NCBI GenBank assembly: GCA_902785575.1
Contig: CACZZF010000001.1
Coordinates: 266,777 to 330,776 of the forward strand
Origin: an uncultured Bacteroidia bacterium
GTDB taxonomy: Bacteria; Bacteroidota; Bacteroidia; Bacteroidales; UBA932
DNA: 64,000 bases
Direction: 5' to 3'
The notes below the pieces were generated by a model. That model was not told the origin of the DNA. It saw nothing but the letters and a program-made list of their open reading frames with translations, and did not search any database. The translations under genes and the position numbers were made by a program. Shown here piece by piece: positions 58,038 to 64,000 of this stretch (positions within the stretch are counted from its first letter, which is position 1; each line of letters opens with the position of its first letter).

Positions 58038-59087
58038 TTATTTGTTGTCGTTAACTGTCTTGTAAATCAAGATGTATTGTTCCACAGCCTTTTTGAGATC
58101 AGAGACCAGGACATATTCCTTGTCGGTGTGGGCGGTGAGGATCGAGCCGGGGCCACAGATGGCTCTACGGGCGAATTTGTCAAGTCTAGGAGCGTCGCTT
58201 CCGAAAGACACCGGCTTGGATGGAATCCCCTCTATTTCAGAGAAATAACTCATCGGAGTGTCACCTCCAAAGGCTTGTATGATCGTGCCTCGGGGACTTG
58301 CCCCAAGAAGCTTGTTCTGGATCAGGTCGTCAGTGGCGAATGTGGTACGGAAATATATCCGGAAACGGGTCTCGGGGCTGAGGATATTCTGGGGATTTGA
58401 ACTCAGGAGGTCGCCCACATTCCATGTGGTTGGCCCGAGGATGGGATCCGGGGGGAACTCGACCAGTTTCAATGTATTCATCAAGTCCACGAATCTTTCC
58501 ACCGCGCTGGCTCCATGCTCGGGATAGCCTGAATGGCAGGCCTTCCCGGGAATAGTCACCTCGAAAGCCTTGGTTCCTTTGCTGGCGGAAGCGAGGCAGT
58601 TGTCAGTAGGCTCGCCCACCAGGACAAAATCACCTCCGGGATTGTTCTTCGTGTAGGCCTTGGCGCCGTGCGAGCCGGTCTCTTCCCCGGCAAGAAGGAG
58701 CAGGCCGAAGTCCTTGTAGCCCTCCTTGCTAAGCTCGAGACAAGCGTTATACATCGAGAATATCTGTCCCTTCGCATCGCAGCTTCCGCGCCCTTTGATG
58801 ATGGTGTCGTCCGAGACAGCTTTCCGTCCGTCAGGCAGGAGGTCACCTTGTCTGACCAATTCCACGCTCGGCGGAATATACGGAGGTACCGTGTCCAGGT
58901 GGGTGCAGAACACGAAAGATGGATGCCCAGTCCCTGACCAATCCAGCAACAGGTTGACAGTCCCGTCCCCCACCTCGTACTCGTGGATCTCTCCCTCCAG
59001 GCGCTCCTTCAGGAACGCTGCCATACGCCGCTCAGAACCCGAAGTGGAGTCAATTCCAAGTATTTCAAGAAACAACTCCAGATCCAT
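58038..59087 (-). CDS. dapE: M20-family succinyl-diaminopimelate desuccinylase (DapE-like)
   Basis: The protein has 349 residues from the ATG at 59087 (MDLELFLEILGIDSTS); the frame is open 67 codons further upstream but that part runs through the promoter. M20 dizinc motifs are FCTHLDTVPP, GRGSCDAKGQ, AGEETGSHGAK with the general-base Glu, and VGEPTDN. A dimerisation domain with KACHSGYPEHG follows. M20 members include DapE, ArgE and other deacylases that are hard to tell apart by sequence. Position as first gene of the lysC-dapBADF operon makes DapE the likely role, completing the succinylase branch with DapD. Confidence 0.85.
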   Translation of the reverse strand: MDLELFLEILGIDSTSGSERRMAAFLKERLEGEIHEYEVGDGTVNLLLDWSGTGHPSFVFCTHLDTVPPYIPPSVELVRQGDLLPDGRKAVSDDTIIKGRGSCDAKGQIFSMYNACLELSKEGYKDFGLLLLAGEETGSHGAKAYTKNNPGGDFVLVGEPTDNCLASASKGTKAFEVTIPGKACHSGYPEHGASAVERFVDLMNTLKLVEFPPDPILGPTTWNVGDLLSSNPQNILSPETRFRIYFRTTFATDDLIQNKLLGASPRGTIIQAFGGDTPMSYFSEIEGIPSKPVSFGSDAPRLDKFARRAICGPGSILTAHTDKEYVLVSDLKKAVEQYILIYKTVNDNK

Positions 59088-59114
59088 TATTTCTCTTATA
59101 AACGCATATTCTTT

Positions 59115-59145
59115 CAAATATAGGCAAAAAAACTTAACTCTCAAA
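59115..59145 (-). promoter_or_regulatory. Full-consensus promoter of the lysine operon
   Basis: TTTG (59145-59142), 19 bases, then TATATTTG (59122-59115) on the minus strand exactly match the consensus. The dapE start is 27 bases beyond the -7 box. Confidence 0.8.
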
Positions 59146-59180
59146 CCGCGATTGTGCGCAAAACGGTTTTCTGTCAAATA

Positions 59181-59212
59181 TTTGCTGGTTTTCAAAAAGA
59201 TTCGTATCTTGC
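59181..59212 (+). promoter_or_regulatory. Candidate promoter of the 42-residue peptide gene
   Basis: TTTG (59181-59184) and TATCTTGC (59205-59212) are 20 bases apart, one more than consensus and with an imperfect -7 box. It is divergent from the lysine operon promoter. The peptide start is 82 bases beyond the -7 box. Confidence 0.4.
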
Positions 59213-59294
59213 GAATTGTAAATTGGCCGGAGCAAGCTCGGCAGACAAGGTAAAACGTTAAGATTATTAATAATTTACTATAAACCAACGTATT

Positions 59295-59423
59295 ATGAAA
59301 AAGACTACAATCTTTGAGGATCGCACCTATGTCGCCCCCGAGGCAGAGGAAATCCTCACAGAGACAGCCCCGATCATGGATGGCACTCAGTTAGAGGATC
59401 CCGGCTCCCAAGCTGACGAGTAA
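59295..59423 (+). CDS. Small acidic 42-residue protein of unknown function
   Basis: An ATG at 59295 opens a 42-residue frame ending at a TAA at 59421-59423, starting MKKTTIFEDR. It then has TYVAPEAEEILTETA and ends in an acidic tail (EDPGSQADE). It has no cysteine, no membrane segment and no clear signal peptide. A short basic start and a Y-x-x-P-E-x-E motif recall many small Bacteroidota proteins of unknown role that sit near surface-protein genes. A probable promoter lies upstream and a hairpin terminator downstream, which makes an independent, expressed gene plausible. A precursor peptide is one possibility but there is no modification enzyme nearby. Confidence 0.5.
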   Translation: MKKTTIFEDRTYVAPEAEEILTETAPIMDGTQLEDPGSQADE

Positions 59424-59461
59424 TTAGCCGGATATTCATTTTACAGTTTTGATTATCATTA

Positions 59462-59486
59462 CTGGCAGCGTTCGATGCTGCCGGTG
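59462..59486 (+). repeat. Short stem-loop after the small peptide gene
   Basis: GGCAGC (59464-59469) pairs with GCTGCC (59477-59482), extended by two outer pairs, around a 7-base loop. No T-run follows directly. It may protect the 3' end of the small mRNA. Confidence 0.45.
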
Positions 59487-59508
59487 TGATTGTTTATACA
59501 GGATCTTT

Positions 59509-59540
59509 AAGGACGTCTTTTCAGATAGGCGTCCTTTTTT
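59509..59540 (+). terminator. Intrinsic terminator between the peptide gene and the adhesin gene
   Basis: AAGGACG (59509-59515) pairs with CGTCCTT (59530-59536), with further pairing inward, and is followed by a run of seven or more T. It isolates the small gene from the adhesin gene starting at 59610. Confidence 0.75.
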
Positions 59541-59609
59541 TATATATTATTGATTTTCTGAAAGTTTTTACTTATATTGCAAGTTGATATCAATAAAACT
59601 CGCTGAATC

Positions 59610-62600
59610 ATGAGAAAACTACAATCGCTCATCAAGAGTATCTTTCCCCTAGCCACACTAGTTTTATTGGCGGGATGCCAGATTCAAGACATTGACATTA
59701 AAACGGCAGAAGAACAGAATAGAGAACTGCGCGAGGTGACAATCACCGCCGACATTGGTGAGGGAGCCGAGGCAGTCGACCCGGCGACAAGGACCTCCGT
59801 CATCTTCACGGGCACACAGATGAAGACACACTGGACCCCAGGGGACAGGATCAAGGTATTCAGCCTCGGGGAATCCACCATGTTCACTTCGACCAACTCC
59901 GAACCCTCCCGCAAGGCTCAGTTCAGCGGAATGGTATCAATGATCGTCGGCGATGACGGGGAATCCGGAATCAATTATCTCTGGGGACTTTATCCCTACA
60001 GGGAGGATGCCACCTACTCCGAGCCGGACGGCGAGGGACAGTCAGCCACGGCGGTCATCACGACCACCGTCCCGGACATGCAGAAAGGTAAGGCCGACTC
60101 ATTCGAAGAGGACCTCGCCACTATGTTAGGACGATCTGAGAGCCTCACGATTTCCTATAAGAACGCCTACTCAGGAGTCTATGTGAAGTTCAATAAGAGC
60201 GACGTCATTTCCGTCACGCTGAAGGGAATCCACGGGGAGACTCTCGCCGGAAGGGCGACCTTCGGGCTGGACGAGAACATGAACCCTGTAGTCGTTGGTG
60301 AGGTCCAAAACCCGAAGACAGCCGTCACAGTCTACGCCCCGGACGGAGGCACTTTCGAGGCAGGTAAAAACTACTTCATGGTGACACTGCCTGATGTGGC
60401 ACTCGAGGAAGGCTATTCGCTCACCGTCAAAAGGCAGGGAGGTGTTGAGGCGACATTCAAGTCGCTGACCACAGTCAAGTCGCTGGACCGCAACGTGTTC
60501 AAGACCTTCAACAATCCTCTCGACACCTACATAGAGAACGCTAATAACATTTCCAACGGCCGAAGCACGGGTTGGATTTCTTCATCCACAACCTCAACGC
60601 AGGGCATCAACGAGATCTGGTATACGACGACGGACAATTCCGCGGTATCATATACGACAAAAGCGGCCACTGGGAACGAGATCGCCGAGAACATCGCTCC
60701 GAGTGACAACAACGGGGTCGGAATCATCCGCTTCAAGGCTCCGTTGACAGTTATCGACCCGTCCGCCTTCATATCCCCTGGCAATACCATTCTTAAGACA
60801 GTCACGCTGCCTGAAACAGTCGAGACCATCGGTTCTGCCGCATTCCAGGATTGCTCGAATCTTAGAAGCATCTCTTTCGGTTCCAGCTTGAAAACCATTG
60901 AATATTCCGCATTCACGAGATGCGGGTTCACGGAGGTGACCCTCCCGGAAGGACTTGAGAATCTCGGCCATGAAGCGTTCGCTCAGAACTCCAGCCTTGA
61001 GAGAGTCACGCTGCCAGAGTCATTGACCACAATCGAAGCAGCGCCCTTCCACAGTTGCCCCAAGCTGAAAGAGTTCCTCGGAGCCCACGCCTCCAGCGAC
61101 CACCGCTGCCTGATCCAGGACGACGACCCGGGCAATGTGACGCTCCTCGCTTTCGCCACCGGAGAGCTGAACCAATCTGACACTTATATTATCCCCGAAG
61201 GAATCCACACTATCGGCACTTATGCGTTTGCCTCCAGCACGTTCGGCGGGATTGTCTTACCCGAGTCTTTGAGGGAGATCCAAGAGATGGCTTTCTACAG
61301 GTGCTTGTCCCTGAAGAACGTCACGATACCAGCCGCTGTGGAATCAATCCAGCGTGTGGCCTTCTTATTGTGTAATTCACTGGAGTGGGTAAAGATCAAT
61401 AATGACAGCGATGTTATCAGGGCGAATTGGGAAAGTGAAGAGGGCGCGTTTGAGGACACCAACGATTGCCCGATTTACGTGCCTTCCAATCTACTCAAAT
61501 ATTACAAAAATGGAAGGTATTGGGATGACTACGAGTCCAGATTCTTCAAAACTCAAGATGATAACGAGATCTTTTACACGACAAGTGATAACCAACCAAT
61601 TAGCTACAACGCATATTATGCGGACGAGAGTGGGAATGTGGTGGACACGGAGAACTGCGTCGCTCCAGCCTTGAATGGAGGAGTTGGAATCATTCGGTTC
61701 GAAGAGCCGTTGACTATTGTGGATATGAACGCGTTTTATAACAGGACTACACTTACAAGCGTCATTCTACCGCAGACAGTGACATCCATCTCGCTAAACG
61801 CGTTCGCGGAATGCTCTTCCTTGACTTCAATAGTTCTTCCGGAAGGACTTCAAACTCTGGAATATTATGCCTTTGACGATTGCGAAAGCCTTGAGACAAT
61901 CAATATCCCCGAGTCACTTGAATGGATTGGAACGGATTCTTTTAATCGCAATCCTTTCTCCGGTTGCGTAAACCTCAAGAAATTCACCGGGACGAGTCCA
62001 TTTATCTCCGCTGATGGAAGATGTCTTATCGGCAACACAGGGGCCAACAAGACTCTGCTTAGTTTCGCCACAGGCGGATTAGGCGAAAACTCAACTTACG
62101 TTATTCCTGATGATGTTCGCAAGATAGGAATCGACGCGTTTGACGGCGCCACGGTTGGCCACGTGGTTCTTCCGACAACTTTAAATGCCCTCCAAGATCA
62201 AGCGTTTATCAATTGCTCCAACCTGAAGGATATCACTGTTCCCGGGAATATCACATGGTTTGGCTCTCGAGTGTTCAAGAATTGCGTGAGTCTTAAGACA
62301 GTGTACCTCAACTATACAAGCGTGCCTACAATACATAGTCATTTCGGTGATGATGGACACATGTTCGATAATACCGCCTCTGACTTGGTTATTTATGTGC
62401 CTTCGAATTTATTGGCGACTTATAAGACTGCCCAGTATTGGAGTGATTATTCCTCCAGATACAAGGCTGAGCAGCTTGCCTATTCCATTTGGTATACCAC
62501 TACTGACGGAGCGGCGGCCAACATTAACATCCCTTCAGATTCTGAGGATTTATATGCTCATATCGAGCCAAATGACAATCTCAACAATCCGGGTGTTGGA

Positions 62601-63404
62601 GTCGTGAGTGCCACCGATGGAGTGCTTCCCGCGGTTCCCGCGAATTTATTCAAGGATTGCTCAAATCTTAAGACAGTTTACATACCCAAAAATGTGACAA
62701 AAATCGAAGAGAACGCGTTCTCTGGATGTGTCAATCTTGAGACTGTGTATCTGAAAAATCCTTCCAAATTAAAGACTATCGGGAATAGCGCGTTCCTCAA
62801 CTGTTTCTCAATACGGACTATCGGTCAGATATTCGGGTCTATTGACCTGCCTTCGGTCACATCTGTTGGCAACCATGCGTTTAATCACCTCAAGCTGATC
62901 GAGGAAGTGAATCTGCCGGAAATGGTGACAGCTGGCGAAAGCGCTTTCTATTGCCTTGGTGAAGATGTCTTGCTCAAGTCAGTGAATGTCCCGAAGCTTC
63001 AGACTGTCGGATATGGTGTGTTCGGTTACATCTCTTTGGATCATCTGAACTTGCCTGCCGCTACCGAATTGGATTACGGAGCTTTCTATTATGCGAAAAT
63101 CGGAACTCTCCGTCTGGGGGCAAATCTTAATAAGGTTTCGGAATTCTCCTTCTTGAACGCGGGAGAGGCAAGTTGGAATATCTATTTTGAGAACGATACT
63201 CCCCCGGTTCCGTACGACGGCTTGACTCCGGGAGAATGTGGCATCTGGAAAAACTCATTCAGTACTAATATATCAGGAACACAGATTCTCCCTATCTCCT
63301 CAATTCATGTGCCTTCGGGAAGTAAGGAGGCCTATAAGGCAGTGTTCCACACCATCAACAGCGCATACGCCATCTTTGATTTGATCCTGATCGACGACCT
63401 TTAA
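59610..63404 (+). CDS. Large BspA-like leucine-rich-repeat surface lipoprotein with fimbrillin-like N-terminus
   Basis: The protein has 1264 residues. The signal ends LLAGC with Cys near residue 23. The N-terminal module (about 40-330) has LREVTITADIGEGAEAVDPA, TRTSVIFTG, TPGDRIKVFSLG and DDGESGINYLWGLYPYR, very close to the gene at 38671 and the partial gene at 63449. The remainder contains three blocks of BspA-type leucine-rich repeats separated by NEIWYTTTDN/EIFYTTSDN/SIWYTTTDG spacers near 335, 650 and 960, so LRR units were probably duplicated. Repeats look like LKTVTLPETVETIGSAAFQD. Adhesion to host or mucus is inferred from BspA proteins. Confidence 0.87.
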   Translation: MRKLQSLIKSIFPLATLVLLAGCQIQDIDIKTAEEQNRELREVTITADIGEGAEAVDPATRTSVIFTGTQMKTHWTPGDRIKVFSLGESTMFTSTNSEPSRKAQFSGMVSMIVGDDGESGINYLWGLYPYREDATYSEPDGEGQSATAVITTTVPDMQKGKADSFEEDLATMLGRSESLTISYKNAYSGVYVKFNKSDVISVTLKGIHGETLAGRATFGLDENMNPVVVGEVQNPKTAVTVYAPDGGTFEAGKNYFMVTLPDVALEEGYSLTVKRQGGVEATFKSLTTVKSLDRNVFKTFNNPLDTYIENANNISNGRSTGWISSSTTSTQGINEIWYTTTDNSAVSYTTKAATGNEIAENIAPSDNNGVGIIRFKAPLTVIDPSAFISPGNTILKTVTLPETVETIGSAAFQDCSNLRSISFGSSLKTIEYSAFTRCGFTEVTLPEGLENLGHEAFAQNSSLERVTLPESLTTIEAAPFHSCPKLKEFLGAHASSDHRCLIQDDDPGNVTLLAFATGELNQSDTYIIPEGIHTIGTYAFASSTFGGIVLPESLREIQEMAFYRCLSLKNVTIPAAVESIQRVAFLLCNSLEWVKINNDSDVIRANWESEEGAFEDTNDCPIYVPSNLLKYYKNGRYWDDYESRFFKTQDDNEIFYTTSDNQPISYNAYYADESGNVVDTENCVAPALNGGVGIIRFEEPLTIVDMNAFYNRTTLTSVILPQTVTSISLNAFAECSSLTSIVLPEGLQTLEYYAFDDCESLETINIPESLEWIGTDSFNRNPFSGCVNLKKFTGTSPFISADGRCLIGNTGANKTLLSFATGGLGENSTYVIPDDVRKIGIDAFDGATVGHVVLPTTLNALQDQAFINCSNLKDITVPGNITWFGSRVFKNCVSLKTVYLNYTSVPTIHSHFGDDGHMFDNTASDLVIYVPSNLLATYKTAQYWSDYSSRYKAEQLAYSIWYTTTDGAAANINIPSDSEDLYAHIEPNDNLNNPGVGVVSATDGVLPAVPANLFKDCSNLKTVYIPKNVTKIEENAFSGCVNLETVYLKNPSKLKTIGNSAFLNCFSIRTIGQIFGSIDLPSVTSVGNHAFNHLKLIEEVNLPEMVTAGESAFYCLGEDVLLKSVNVPKLQTVGYGVFGYISLDHLNLPAATELDYGAFYYAKIGTLRLGANLNKVSEFSFLNAGEASWNIYFENDTPPVPYDGLTPGECGIWKNSFSTNISGTQILPISSIHVPSGSKEAYKAVFHTINSAYAIFDLILIDDL

Positions 63405-63448
63405 CGGAACGGGTTACAAATCAATACAAACATTAACATTTTTCAGCC

Positions 63449-64000
63449 ATGAAACTTGTCAAAAAAATATTGACCTATTTGCCGGCGCTCATTTTCCTCT
63501 TCTCTTGCCAGAACTCGGAATTGGACGTCTCTCTCCATCAGGAGAATCTAACCGGAATACAGAAAGAGTTACGTGAGGTGACAATTACCGCCGACATCGG
63601 CGAGGGAGCCAAAACTGTTGACCCGGCCACAAGGACCACCCTGATCTTCGAGAACGGGGTTCCTAAGACTTATTGGACCCCCGGCGACACGATCAAGATA
63701 TTCAGCGCCGGCCAGTCCGCGAAGTTCACCTCTATCAACACGGAGCCTTCCCGCAAGGCGAAGTTCGTCGGTCTCGTCTCGATGATTATCGGTGACGACG
63801 GCGAGTCGGAGAAGGATTACGTGTGGGGTTTGTATCCCTACAGGAGTGACGCGACTTATGCGGAGCCCGATGGCGAGGGCCACTCTTCTACCGCGGTCAT
63901 CACGACGACTCTCCCGTCCGGCCAGATTGGCATGCCGGGCACGTTCTCGAGCGGTCTCGCCACGATGATAGGAAGGTCTGAGACTCTCACCATATCCTAC
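63449..64000 (+). CDS. Fimbrillin/BspA-like surface lipoprotein, N-terminal part only
   Basis: A frame opens at ATG 63449 and runs to the window edge (184 codons, no stop). The lipoprotein signal ends FLFSC near residue 19. It then has LREVTITADIGEGAKTVDPA and TRTTLIFENGVPKTYWTPGD, with KFTSINTEPSRKAKF, DDGESEKDYVWGLYPYR and LATMIGRSETLTISY. Residue by residue it follows the N-terminal module of the protein at 59610. It lies 44 bases downstream of that gene and is probably co-transcribed with it. The C-terminal domain type cannot be seen. Confidence 0.85.
   Translation, partial: MKLVKKILTYLPALIFLFSCQNSELDVSLHQENLTGIQKELREVTITADIGEGAKTVDPATRTTLIFENGVPKTYWTPGDTIKIFSAGQSAKFTSINTEPSRKAKFVGLVSMIIGDDGESEKDYVWGLYPYRSDATYAEPDGEGHSSTAVITTTLPSGQIGMPGTFSSGLATMIGRSETLTISY

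Overview
The window looks like a chromosomal segment of a gut-type Bacteroidota, most likely order Bacteroidales. The evidence is surface lipoproteins with fimbrillin-like N-termini and BspA-type leucine-rich repeats, FISUMP domains, a DUF4465 protein, a BlaR1-type peptidase fused to a TonB C-terminal domain, a PP2C/anti-sigma fusion, a long bS16, and Bacteroidota-type promoters. Four sites match TTTG-N19-TAnnTTTG exactly (1830, 28582, 43399 and 59115, all on the minus strand), and several more have only the -7 box. The genus cannot be decided from the sequence. There is no phage, integrase, insertion sequence, rRNA or CRISPR array.

Layout. 1-1793 (minus): BlaI/MecI repressor, BlaR1-TonB peptidase and the start of a probable GLPGLI protein. 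2051-8537 (plus): a tight six-gene signalling operon with a stand-alone alarmone synthetase, a stand-alone HD alarmone hydrolase, an APH-fold kinase, a membrane CACHE/PP2C/HATPase fusion, a STAS anti-anti-sigma protein and a CPA1 cation/proton antiporter. 8589-9760 (minus): FKBP isomerase lipoprotein and a DUF3127 protein with an SSB-like tail. 9894-18814: recQ, a PHP histidinol phosphatase, DUF308, dnaG, an outer-membrane protein and metG. 18816-26031 (minus): TlpA-like thioredoxin, GH53 galactanase, two tandem deoxynucleoside kinases, an MBL hydrolase and uvrA. 26130-28384 (minus): ROK sugar kinase and MFS sugar permease behind a long leader with a terminator. 28693-34827: AraC regulator divergent from a TolC/HlyD/ABC-2/ABC-2 exporter without an ATPase gene. 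34833-43364 (minus): TPR-LuxR regulator and a three-gene surface-protein operon (M64 peptidase-LRR, BspA-LRR, FISUMP). 43579-53440: OmpA-like protein, tRNA-Leu(GAG), rpsP-rimM running into a PHP/aldolase/glycosidase-like sugar operon, and a DUF4465 lipoprotein. 53471-59087 (minus): a lysine/diaminopimelate operon, dapE-lysC-dapB-dapA-dapD-dapF. 59295-64000 (plus): a 42-residue peptide gene and two more fimbrillin/BspA adhesin-like genes, the last cut by the window edge.

Two things stand out. The 2051-8537 operon separates alarmone synthesis and hydrolysis into adjacent genes and couples them to a complete partner-switching module and an ion antiporter, with no sigma factor nearby. In addition, palindromic interspersed repeats have inserted in frame into at least four otherwise conserved single-copy genes (dnaG, metG, an MBL hydrolase and dapF), much like the palindromic elements of Rickettsia. 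The dnaG copy has near-perfect 18-bp terminal inverted repeats.
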